From: Flavobacterium arcticum
GTDB lineage: Bacteria > Bacteroidota > Bacteroidia > Flavobacteriales > Flavobacteriaceae
Assembly (NCBI RefSeq): GCF_003344925.1
Contig: NZ_CP031188.1
Coordinates: forward strand, 618,501-682,500
Length of the DNA: 64,000 nt
Direction: 5' to 3'
Position numbers and translations under genes: made by a program. Under the pieces are notes generated by a model. The model searched no databases. It was not told where the DNA came from and was given only the letters and a program-made list of their open reading frames with translations. Within the stretch, counting starts at the first letter, position 1, and each line of letters begins with the position of its first letter. This document shows, in pieces, positions 57,150-64,000 of the stretch.

Positions 57150-57812
57150 ATGAAAAACACTTTAATTGCCCCATCAGTACTCTCGGCAGATTTTGCTAAT
57201 CTACAGCGCGATATCGAAATGATAAATAAGAGTGAAGCCGATTGGTTTCATATCGATATAATGGATGGCGTTTTTGTGCCTAATATTTCTTTTGGTATGC
57301 CAGTACTAGGTGCCATTACACGTCATGCAAAGAAAACAATAGATGTACACTTAATGATTGTAAATCCTGACCAGTACATTAAAACCTTTGCAGAGCTAGG
57401 GGCTACAAACCTAACAGTACACTTTGAAGCGTGTACACACTTACATCGTACGCTACAGGCTATAAAGGCCGAAGGCATGAAAGCAGGAGTAGCAATAAAC
57501 CCTCACACTAATGTAAGCCTGTTAGAAGATATTATAAATGACATCGACTTGGTTTGTATAATGAGTGTTAACCCTGGTTTTGGTGGGCAATCATTTATTG
57601 AAAACACCTATGCTAAAGTTAGTCAGTTGAAAAACATTATTACAAAACACAATGCTTCTACACTCATTGAAATAGACGGTGGTGTAAGCGATAAAAATGC
57701 AGCTAAGCTAGTAACAGCAGGTGCAGATGTACTTGTTGCTGGCAACTATGTGTTTGGATCTGATAACCTTGTTGAAACTATTGCTGGACTTAAAAAAATA
57801 ACAGCTTTATAA
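57150..57812 (+). CDS. rpe: Ribulose-phosphate 3-epimerase
   Basis: A 220-aa TIM-barrel enzyme of the pentose phosphate pathway, interconverting ribulose 5-phosphate and xylulose 5-phosphate. Motifs: APSVLSADFANL, WFHIDIMDGVFVPNISFG (metal-site Asp and His), DVHLMI, MSVNPGFGGQSFI, and EIDGGVS. Converges on the patatin gene with a 6-nt gap and no terminator seen. Confidence 0.97.
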   Translation: MKNTLIAPSVLSADFANLQRDIEMINKSEADWFHIDIMDGVFVPNISFGMPVLGAITRHAKKTIDVHLMIVNPDQYIKTFAELGATNLTVHFEACTHLHRTLQAIKAEGMKAGVAINPHTNVSLLEDIINDIDLVCIMSVNPGFGGQSFIENTYAKVSQLKNIITKHNASTLIEIDGGVSDKNAAKLVTAGADVLVAGNYVFGSDNLVETIAGLKKITAL

Positions 57813-57818
57813 CAACTT

Positions 57819-59543
57819 TTATTTTTTATCCATAAGCTTCCAAGTTATCATTGATTTCTTTATAGCCCCTATTATTTTATCTGTAATCATTCTGTTTATG
57901 ACTACTTTGCTACCAATAAAGAGTAAGACTTTATTAATAAAACTTAATTTAACGATATTAAGAGTAACTTTTTGAACCCTGCGTTTTACGTGGGGTTTTA
58001 ATTTATCTATAATTTCTTCTTTAATAACAGGCCAGTTACTGCCATTACTAAATGTAGGCATTGGGAAGTAACCTTCTTCTTTACGTTTCGAGAAAATAGG
58101 TATAATCTGGTAACTATCATCTTTTAACGATTTAAACCGCTCTCTACTCTCCTCATCTACATTTGCATAACCATTCCTAAAAATAGGATTTTCGGTAAGT
58201 GCCTCTTTGGGGACAGTAAAATAATCTCTCAAAAATATTTCGCAATTAAAACGTCCTAAATAATAGTCGTGTACTCTAAACTCTTTACTTATAAACCCGC
58301 CAAAACCTGCCAATGTACCACAAGCAATAGCATTTTCGCCAAAAGCATCTACTACATTACCTTCGGAGTCCTTAAAATAACGGGATGGCGATATTAGAAA
58401 CTGACTAGCATAGCCATCTTTCATGGCAAGCATATAATCTTCTGCCTTAACTTTCATTTGGTTAGTTACAGCTGTAAGTAATTTACCAAAAATAGAAAGC
58501 ATATCTTTTTCATAACTAAATGCGGCTCTATCTTCTTTTACCTTACTAGGAAACGGGTCTATCATTAAAACAGTATTGGTAAATGTATTATACTCCATAT
58601 TCATTTTAACAACATCATCATCTTTTATATCCGGATTTTGTTTTTGGGTTATATCATCTAGTACCTGTCTTACTTTTTCAAAAGGTTCGTTATTAATCAT
58701 TCCCCCATCAATATTTAGGGTTTTATAATCGTTTGTACTATCAGGAATGTTTGCAAAATAATTTTTAAGCCAATTTATTTTATGTACATCATTCGATTTT
58801 CTTTCTAAAACTCTTGACTCCAAACCAATAGGGAAAGCCCCTGTTGCCATAGCAGCATCTCTAGCAATGTTTACATTTTTATTTGTTCTAAAATTAAGCG
58901 GAATCCACCCCTCTTCTATTTTCAATTTCTCTTCAGGAGTATCATAAAGACCAAAGCAGGCATAATCATTATGTACTGTCATTACATATTTTTCTCTACT
59001 TATCGCTGTATTAAAATCTATATTATAGTCAAACCCTTCAAGATTAGATAGTGTGGTAAATATTTTAAGAGGAGTTTCAAAATAGGAACGTGTAGGCTTA
59101 GGTTTGCTATTATCTATTTTAGTTATTTTATTAGCAATTTCATCTATAAACTGAGAATTAAGTAATGCTACCACATCGCCTCCTTTTTCAATATCAGATG
59201 TATTCATCATTTGAACAAACATATCCTCTCCTAAAAGATCTACCCATGCATTATAAAACCTGTTTTCAGGATGTTCTTTTAATATGTCTTCCTTTTCAGG
59301 TACGGGTACAGGCTTTATTTCTCCCTCTAATGCCGATGCTGTAATTACACCCGTCATGCCTCCTGCCGAAGCCCCACCTATAACAGGTATAACTACTTTG
59401 TGAGTAGGCACATTAGGGTTTCCTTTTTGCTTTTCCCACTCTTCGAGCGCTTCTAGCAAATAGTCTACCACTCCTGCTGTATAAGCTCCTGCAGAAACCG
59501 CACCAGCCATACATAGTCCTACTCTAAAAGTATCATTTTCCAT
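57819..59543 (-). CDS. Patatin-like phospholipase
   Basis: A 574-aa protein with a patatin domain at the N-terminus: glycine-rich CMAGAVSAGAYTAGVVDYL (oxyanion), nucleophile Ser59 in GGASAGG (GxSxG), and catalytic Asp in NIDGGMINNEPFE (DGG). The C-terminal ~150 residues are basic, with a hydrophobic stretch (LSFINKVLLFIGSKVVINRM) likely to sit at a membrane. No signal peptide. It should hydrolyse acyl lipids; the substrate is unknown. No partner in the neighbourhood. Confidence 0.88.
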   Translation of the reverse strand: MENDTFRVGLCMAGAVSAGAYTAGVVDYLLEALEEWEKQKGNPNVPTHKVVIPVIGGASAGGMTGVITASALEGEIKPVPVPEKEDILKEHPENRFYNAWVDLLGEDMFVQMMNTSDIEKGGDVVALLNSQFIDEIANKITKIDNSKPKPTRSYFETPLKIFTTLSNLEGFDYNIDFNTAISREKYVMTVHNDYACFGLYDTPEEKLKIEEGWIPLNFRTNKNVNIARDAAMATGAFPIGLESRVLERKSNDVHKINWLKNYFANIPDSTNDYKTLNIDGGMINNEPFEKVRQVLDDITQKQNPDIKDDDVVKMNMEYNTFTNTVLMIDPFPSKVKEDRAAFSYEKDMLSIFGKLLTAVTNQMKVKAEDYMLAMKDGYASQFLISPSRYFKDSEGNVVDAFGENAIACGTLAGFGGFISKEFRVHDYYLGRFNCEIFLRDYFTVPKEALTENPIFRNGYANVDEESRERFKSLKDDSYQIIPIFSKRKEEGYFPMPTFSNGSNWPVIKEEIIDKLKPHVKRRVQKVTLNIVKLSFINKVLLFIGSKVVINRMITDKIIGAIKKSMITWKLMDKK

Positions 59544-59689
59544 GTTTAGTAATTTTTAGTTAATGAACATCTCAAAACTATAACATTTATAGGATAAAAT
59601 TATTACCTAATAGCAGGTATTAATACGATGATAATTTTTATTAAAAATAAATAATGACTTAAATATTTTTTTAGACAAACCTAAATATA

Positions 59690-59697
59690 TACTTTTG
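59690..59697 (+). promoter_or_regulatory. -7 box of the TonB receptor-thioredoxin operon
   Basis: TACTTTTG, exact to TAnnTTTG, 23 nt before the ATG at 59721. No -33 TTG found. Confidence 0.45.
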
Positions 59698-59720
59698 TAT
59701 AACTAATAATAAAATTAGAC

Positions 59721-61961
59721 ATGAAAACATATTACATATTTATCTTACTTATAAGTGGTATAGCCTTTTCTCAAAATGGAAATATTAAAGGCAAAATAAC
59801 AAGTAACGGAGAAGCTGTACCCGCAGTTACTGTATCTATACCACAATTAAAAATCATGATAGCTGCCGATGAAAATGGTAGTTATGAAATAAAGAATATA
59901 CCCTTTGGTACACATCAAGTAGTTTTTAACTTTATAGGTTTCAGAACTGAAAAAAAGAAAATAAAGATAAATTCAACTTCTCCTGTAACCCTCAATATAA
60001 AACTACAGGAAGACAACATGGCACTAGATGAAGTGGTAATAACGGGAACGATGAAAGAGATTAGCCGAACCGAAAGCCCTGTTCCTGTAGAGATCATAAC
60101 TCCTAAACTATTTAAAAAGAACCCTACTGCCAGCCTGTTCGAATCAGTAGGAATGGTAAACGGTGTGCAACCGCAACTTAACTGTAACGTGTGTAACACA
60201 GGGGATATACACATTAACGGAATGGAAGGTCCTTATACCTTGATATTGATAGACGGTATGCCTATAGTAAGTGCGCTATCTACTGTATATGGGCTAAACG
60301 GAATACCTAACAGTATGGTAGAACGTATAGAGGTGGTAAAAGGTCCTGCATCATCACTATACGGCTCAGAAGCTATGGGCGGTATTATTAACGTAATTAC
60401 CAAAAGCCCATATAAAGCCCCCGTGATAAGTGCAGACAGTTTCCTAACAAGTTGGGGCGAACTAAGTGTAGATGTAGCTGGGAAAATAAATGCAGGAAAA
60501 GCTACATCATTAATAGGTGTAAACTATTTTAACTACAACAGCCGTATTGATAATAACGGTGATAATTTTACCGACCTAACTCTACAAAATCGAATATCAG
60601 TCTTTAATAAATGGAATTTTGAACGAAAAGAAAATCGTGCGGCAAGTGTGGCAGCTCGTTATGTATATGAAGACCGCTGGGGAGGCGAAATGAACTGGGA
60701 TAAACAATGGCGCGGTAGCGACAGCATATATGGTGAGAGTATTTATACCAAACGTGCCGAATTAATAGGGTTATATCAGCTCCCTACTTCTGAGCGAATT
60801 TTTACACAGTTCTCTTATAATTGGCACGACCAAAACTCATGGTATGGTAACACTCCTTATATGGCAACCCAACAGGTAGCTTTTGTACAAACGTACTGGG
60901 ATAAACCTTTAAACGATGCTCACAGCCTGCTTGTAGGAGCATCTATGCGCTACACTATATATGACGATAACACACCTGCAACAGCATCGGCAGACGGATT
61001 AAGTAACAAACCTGCCGAAACACCATTACCTGGTATTTTTATACAAGATGAATGGACTCTTAACAAAAAGCATAAATTGCTTGGGGGATATCGTTTTGAC
61101 TATGACAAGAACCACGGAGCAGTACACTCGCCAAGAGTAGCTTATAAATTTGCGCCTAATACTAATAATACTATCCGTGCCAGTTTTGGTACTGGGTTTA
61201 GAGTAGTAAACCTTTTTACCGAAGACCATGCTGCACTTACTGGAGCACGTGAAGTAGTTATTGCCGAAAAACTTAACCCTGAACGCTCGTTTAATGGTAA
61301 TCTTAACTATGTGCTGAAAGTGCCTACGGATAGCTATATGCTTAATTTTGATATTACAGGATTCTACTCCTACTTTACCAACAAAATTGTAGGCGATTTT
61401 GATAGTGACCCTAATAAAATTATTTATGATAACCTGCGTGGGCATGCTATATCGCAAGGAGTATCATTAAATATAGATGCTACCTTTACTTTTCCATTAA
61501 AAATCCTAGCAGGAATATCATATATGGATGTTTTTCAGATGGAAGAAAATGATAGTGGAAAATTAGAGCACACACAACAACTACATGCACCAAAATGGTC
61601 GGGTACTTTTGTAGGAACATATAAATTACCCAATAATTATAGTATAGACTTGACAGGAAACTGGTATGGCCCTATGCGATTACCTATATTCCCAAATGAT
61701 TTCCGTCCAGAATATTCGCCTTGGTTTTGCATCGCAAATATACAGGCTACAAAAAAGTTTGATTACGGACTAGAGTTTTATGGCGGTATAAAAAACATTT
61801 TAGATTTTATACCAGATAATCCTATACTACGTCCGTTTGACCCTTTTGATAAAAATGTTGAAGTAAACAACCCTAACGGTTACGCCTTCGACCCAAGCTA
61901 TAATTATGCTTCTTTACAGGGAAGACGAGTATTTTTAGGAGTTCGTTATAATCTATTTTAA
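59721..61961 (+). CDS. TonB-dependent receptor with CxxC plug motif
   Basis: A 746-aa outer-membrane receptor: signal peptide (MKTYYIFILLISGIAFSQ), carboxypeptidase-regulatory-like domain (about 20-98), plug (about 110-235) with LNCNVCNTGDIHINGM (Cys155, Cys158), then barrel ending in GRRVFLGVRYNLF. The TonB-box-like segment MALDEVVITGT precedes the plug. The ligand is not known. It is followed after one nucleotide by a thioredoxin-family gene, so the receptor and a thiol protein are made together. Confidence 0.9.
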   Translation: MKTYYIFILLISGIAFSQNGNIKGKITSNGEAVPAVTVSIPQLKIMIAADENGSYEIKNIPFGTHQVVFNFIGFRTEKKKIKINSTSPVTLNIKLQEDNMALDEVVITGTMKEISRTESPVPVEIITPKLFKKNPTASLFESVGMVNGVQPQLNCNVCNTGDIHINGMEGPYTLILIDGMPIVSALSTVYGLNGIPNSMVERIEVVKGPASSLYGSEAMGGIINVITKSPYKAPVISADSFLTSWGELSVDVAGKINAGKATSLIGVNYFNYNSRIDNNGDNFTDLTLQNRISVFNKWNFERKENRAASVAARYVYEDRWGGEMNWDKQWRGSDSIYGESIYTKRAELIGLYQLPTSERIFTQFSYNWHDQNSWYGNTPYMATQQVAFVQTYWDKPLNDAHSLLVGASMRYTIYDDNTPATASADGLSNKPAETPLPGIFIQDEWTLNKKHKLLGGYRFDYDKNHGAVHSPRVAYKFAPNTNNTIRASFGTGFRVVNLFTEDHAALTGAREVVIAEKLNPERSFNGNLNYVLKVPTDSYMLNFDITGFYSYFTNKIVGDFDSDPNKIIYDNLRGHAISQGVSLNIDATFTFPLKILAGISYMDVFQMEENDSGKLEHTQQLHAPKWSGTFVGTYKLPNNYSIDLTGNWYGPMRLPIFPNDFRPEYSPWFCIANIQATKKFDYGLEFYGGIKNILDFIPDNPILRPFDPFDKNVEVNNPNGYAFDPSYNYASLQGRRVFLGVRYNLF

Positions 61962-61962
61962 G

Positions 61963-62415
61963 ATGAAAAGAGTTTACTGTTTATTGTTCCTGCTTATACT
62001 CGTAACTATGTACGGGCAGGAGCAATATATTATAAGTTTTGAAACACTCCCCGAGAAAATAGCATTAAACCCTAAGCCTATACTCATAAAAGTATATGCC
62101 GACTGGTGTGCTGTATGTAAAATACAGGATAAGAAAATTGAGAAAGACGTAACGTTGCAGGACTTGCTTAAAAACTCCTGCTACTATATTAAGCTAAATG
62201 GAGAAACTACCGAAACCATAATATTCAACAAGAAAGAGTATGACTATATACCACATGGGGCAAATAACGGATATCATGAGTTAACTGAATATCTAACAAA
62301 GGGAAATAACTCCTATCCTTGCTGGGTACTATTATCTTCAAAATATGAAGTACTGGGTATATACAATGGCTTATTGAAAAACAGCCAATTAAAAGAATTG
62401 CTTAAACAGTATTAG
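61963..62415 (+). CDS. Exported thioredoxin-family protein
   Basis: A 150-aa periplasmic thioredoxin-fold protein: signal peptide (MKRVYCLLFLLILVTMYGQ), active site ADWCAVCK (Cys49, Cys52), and the cis-Pro region near SYPCWVLLSS. It resembles DUF255/thioredoxin-like members. It would reduce or form disulfides in envelope proteins, plausibly the Cys pair of the receptor just upstream (inference). Its start is 1 nt after the receptor stop. Converges on the GlxA gene. Confidence 0.87.
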   Translation: MKRVYCLLFLLILVTMYGQEQYIISFETLPEKIALNPKPILIKVYADWCAVCKIQDKKIEKDVTLQDLLKNSCYYIKLNGETTETIIFNKKEYDYIPHGANNGYHELTEYLTKGNNSYPCWVLLSSKYEVLGIYNGLLKNSQLKELLKQY

Positions 62416-62418
62416 CTA

Positions 62419-63384
62419 TTACACCACTTGTCCGCTAAATTTTTCCCTGTACATTTTGGGGGTCATTCCTACATTTCTTTTAAACAAAGAACGAAATGCT
62501 TTTAAATCATTATAACCTGATTCTAGCATTACTTCCATAATACTGTATCTAGAGGTTTCTAATAATTGCTTGGCAGCTTCTATACGAGTTTTTTGCAAAT
62601 ATTCTATCGGTGTTATACCTGTTACTTGCTTAAAGCGTCTTACTAAATTTCGTCTGCTTGCAGGTACTTCGGTAATAATTTCTTCTATTGTAGTGGCAGT
62701 GCTAAAATTCTTTTTAATCTCATCCTGCACCTGTTTTACAAGCTCATCACCATGGTCGTGTATCGGCACAAACGAACCAAAATACAACTGGCAACTTCTA
62801 TCCATATCTACCGAAAAAATCTTAGCAGCCTTTATCGCTACTTCTCTATTACAATATACTTCCAGTAATAGCATCATCAGATGAAAACTATTGGTTGCTC
62901 CGCCACTGGTGTATATCTTGTCCTGTTCGGTCACTACCGCTTTTTCCTGTACTCGCACTTTAGGAAACAATCTGGCAAAAGAAGCCCAAGCATTGATATG
63001 TGTAGTTGCAGGTTTATCGTTCAGTAAGCCTGTAGCTGCTAACAAAAAAGCTCCTGTACAATAGCTTGCTATGGCCGCACCTTTTTTATATTGTTGCTGT
63101 AACCAAGGTATCCAGGACATATTTGCTTCAATCGATTCTGCAACCATATCCCCTTTAAATGCAGGAATAAAAATAAGGTCATACCATTCCTCATTATTGG
63201 TGTTCTTAGGCACATAACCTGCATAGCTACCAGGGTTGTATTCTTGCGGGCATACGAGTTCTATTACAAAAGGATGTTCCTTCCCCTCTTTTTTATAAAA
63301 ACCGTTTACTGTTTCAAATACATCTAACATTGCGGCTACGCTCAGCAGCCTATGATTCTTGAGAAGTAATATACCTAATTTCAT
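62419..63384 (-). CDS. GlxA-type AraC family regulator with DJ-1/PfpI domain
   Basis: A 321-aa transcription regulator. The N-terminal half (about 1-190) is a DJ-1/PfpI-like domain with a nucleophile-elbow-like ASYCTGAFLLAATGLL. The C-terminal ~110 residues form the AraC HTH (STATTIEEIITEVPASRRNLVRRFKQVTGITPIEYLQ and SGYNDLKAFRSLFKRNVGMTPKMYREKF). The start is ATG at 63384 (MKLGILLLKNHR); the upstream extension reaches a TTG in front of a -7 box (TATATTTG at 63413-63420). Divergent from the DoxX gene, a possible target. Confidence 0.9.
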   Translation of the reverse strand: MKLGILLLKNHRLLSVAAMLDVFETVNGFYKKEGKEHPFVIELVCPQEYNPGSYAGYVPKNTNNEEWYDLIFIPAFKGDMVAESIEANMSWIPWLQQQYKKGAAIASYCTGAFLLAATGLLNDKPATTHINAWASFARLFPKVRVQEKAVVTEQDKIYTSGGATNSFHLMMLLLEVYCNREVAIKAAKIFSVDMDRSCQLYFGSFVPIHDHGDELVKQVQDEIKKNFSTATTIEEIITEVPASRRNLVRRFKQVTGITPIEYLQKTRIEAAKQLLETSRYSIMEVMLESGYNDLKAFRSLFKRNVGMTPKMYREKFSGQVV

Positions 63385-63412
63385 GATATTCAATAAGTAA
63401 TAAACAGAAAAG

Positions 63413-63420
63413 CAAATATA
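63413..63420 (-). promoter_or_regulatory. -7 box of the GlxA-type regulator gene
   Basis: Minus-strand TATATTTG, exact to TAnnTTTG, 28 nt before the ATG; it lies inside the spurious upstream extension. Confidence 0.45.
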
Positions 63421-63562
63421 AAAAGTTTTTTGTCTCAAACACCCCTCTTAATTGACTTTTTAAACAACCCTCTGCTTAAACAATTTAAAATAATTTTGTA
63501 AATAGTTAATATAAATAATTTTATCGTAATTTTTTACGACAAATCATTAACTATTTATAATT

Positions 63563-63985
63563 ATGAAAAAACTATTATCACCTTCATCAATGGGTACAAA
63601 TATGGCTAATCTTTTACTACGAATATTTTTCGGAGGTATGCTTGTACATTTTGGCTATGGTAAAGTTGAAATGTATGATACTATACTGCCCAACTTTAGC
63701 GATATCATCGGTATCGGGTCTGAGCTTTCTTTTCATTTGGTCATTTTTGCAGAGCTCTTTTGCGGGTTATTCATATTACTTGGCTTTGCCACACGCTATT
63801 CTGTAATACCTGTTTTTATTACTATGGTTGTAGCCTATTTTATAGCGCACGGCAATGATGCTTTTAATGATAAAATACCCGCCTTTATTTTCATGGTGCT
63901 TTGTTTACCTGTATTTATACTGGGGAGTGGTAAATACTCTATAGACTACTTTATTTTAAAACCGAAAAAAATAGCTAATACATGA
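63563..63985 (+). CDS. DoxX family membrane protein
   Basis: A 140-aa inner-membrane protein with four hydrophobic segments (about 15-35, 52-75, 78-97, 103-125) and the DoxX pattern ANLLLRIFFGGMLVHFGYGKV ... VIFAELFCGLFILLGFATR. DoxX proteins are loosely linked to thiol/redox stress and aromatic metabolism. Its stop overlaps the start of a further reading frame (ATGA). Divergent from the GlxA-type regulator. Confidence 0.85.
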   Translation: MKKLLSPSSMGTNMANLLLRIFFGGMLVHFGYGKVEMYDTILPNFSDIIGIGSELSFHLVIFAELFCGLFILLGFATRYSVIPVFITMVVAYFIAHGNDAFNDKIPAFIFMVLCLPVFILGSGKYSIDYFILKPKKIANT

Positions 63986-64000
63986 GGACTCTAAAACTAC
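63982..64000 (+). CDS. Start of a further gene, cut by window edge
   Basis: ATG at 63982 overlaps the DoxX stop as ATGA and continues for six codons (MRTLKL) to the edge. The 4-nt overlap is a typical coupled start, but six codons do not identify a product. Confidence 0.3.

Overview
The window is a piece of a Bacteroidota chromosome, almost certainly from the family Flavobacteriaceae. The evidence is a complete gldK-gldL-gldM-gldN type IX secretion (T9SS) core, a T9SS type A sorting tail on a large LRR protein, exosortase XrtF with its partner, a short primary sigma factor without region 1.1, TonB-dependent receptors, many MKK-type lipoproteins, and AT-rich intergenic DNA with promoters of the Bacteroidota form (-33 TTG / -7 TAnnTTTG). 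No rRNA, tRNA, insertion sequence, prophage or CRISPR array is visible.

Layout. 0-13 kb: a left-truncated S46 peptidase, then housekeeping genes (obg, adk, hpt, purK, purE), a CorC-type membrane protein, an MFS transporter, an M3 peptidase and a long phenylalanine hydroxylase. 13.5-22.9 kb: the T9SS-exported LRR protein, small lipoproteins, hutU, a tiny DUF5522 gene, a GNAT/FemAB-like protein, and a lipid kinase facing an App1-type phosphatase. 23-35 kb: ABC-F ATPase, DUF983 protein, FAD oxidoreductase, the gldKLMN operon, an arginase-fold protein that has lost its metal ligands, and topA. 35.3-42 kb: a forward cluster of miaB, a sigma-54 activator, lptE, a TPR-like protein, secG and groS-groL. 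42-50 kb: an outer-membrane MG2/plug-like protein, a porin, a three-gene metal-type cluster (HYC_CC_PP protein, TonB receptor, HMA protein), and the XrtF pair. 50-57.8 kb: a GAF-type methionine sulfoxide reductase, rpsO-pnp, a small accessory island of secreted proteins and lipoproteins, rpoD and rpe. 57.8-64 kb: a patatin, a TonB receptor coupled to a thioredoxin, a GlxA-type AraC regulator and a DoxX protein.

How the parts work together. GldK/L/M/N form the motor and ring part of T9SS, which would export the LRR protein. LptE, SecG and GroESL serve envelope and protein biogenesis, and the sigma-54 activator sits among them. PurK/PurE, Hpt and Adk form a purine group. The most interesting under-described items are: a tandem pair of paralogous secreted proteins (53.7-54.9 kb), one with a Cys-rich tail; the metal-less arginase-like protein between topA and gldK; the XrtF pair with no visible substrate; Cys pairs in the plugs of both TonB receptors; a -24/-12-like element before groS; and a palindrome on the miaB promoter. 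In seven genes the longest open frame starts at a TTG that is really the end of a -7 promoter box, so those starts were moved downstream.
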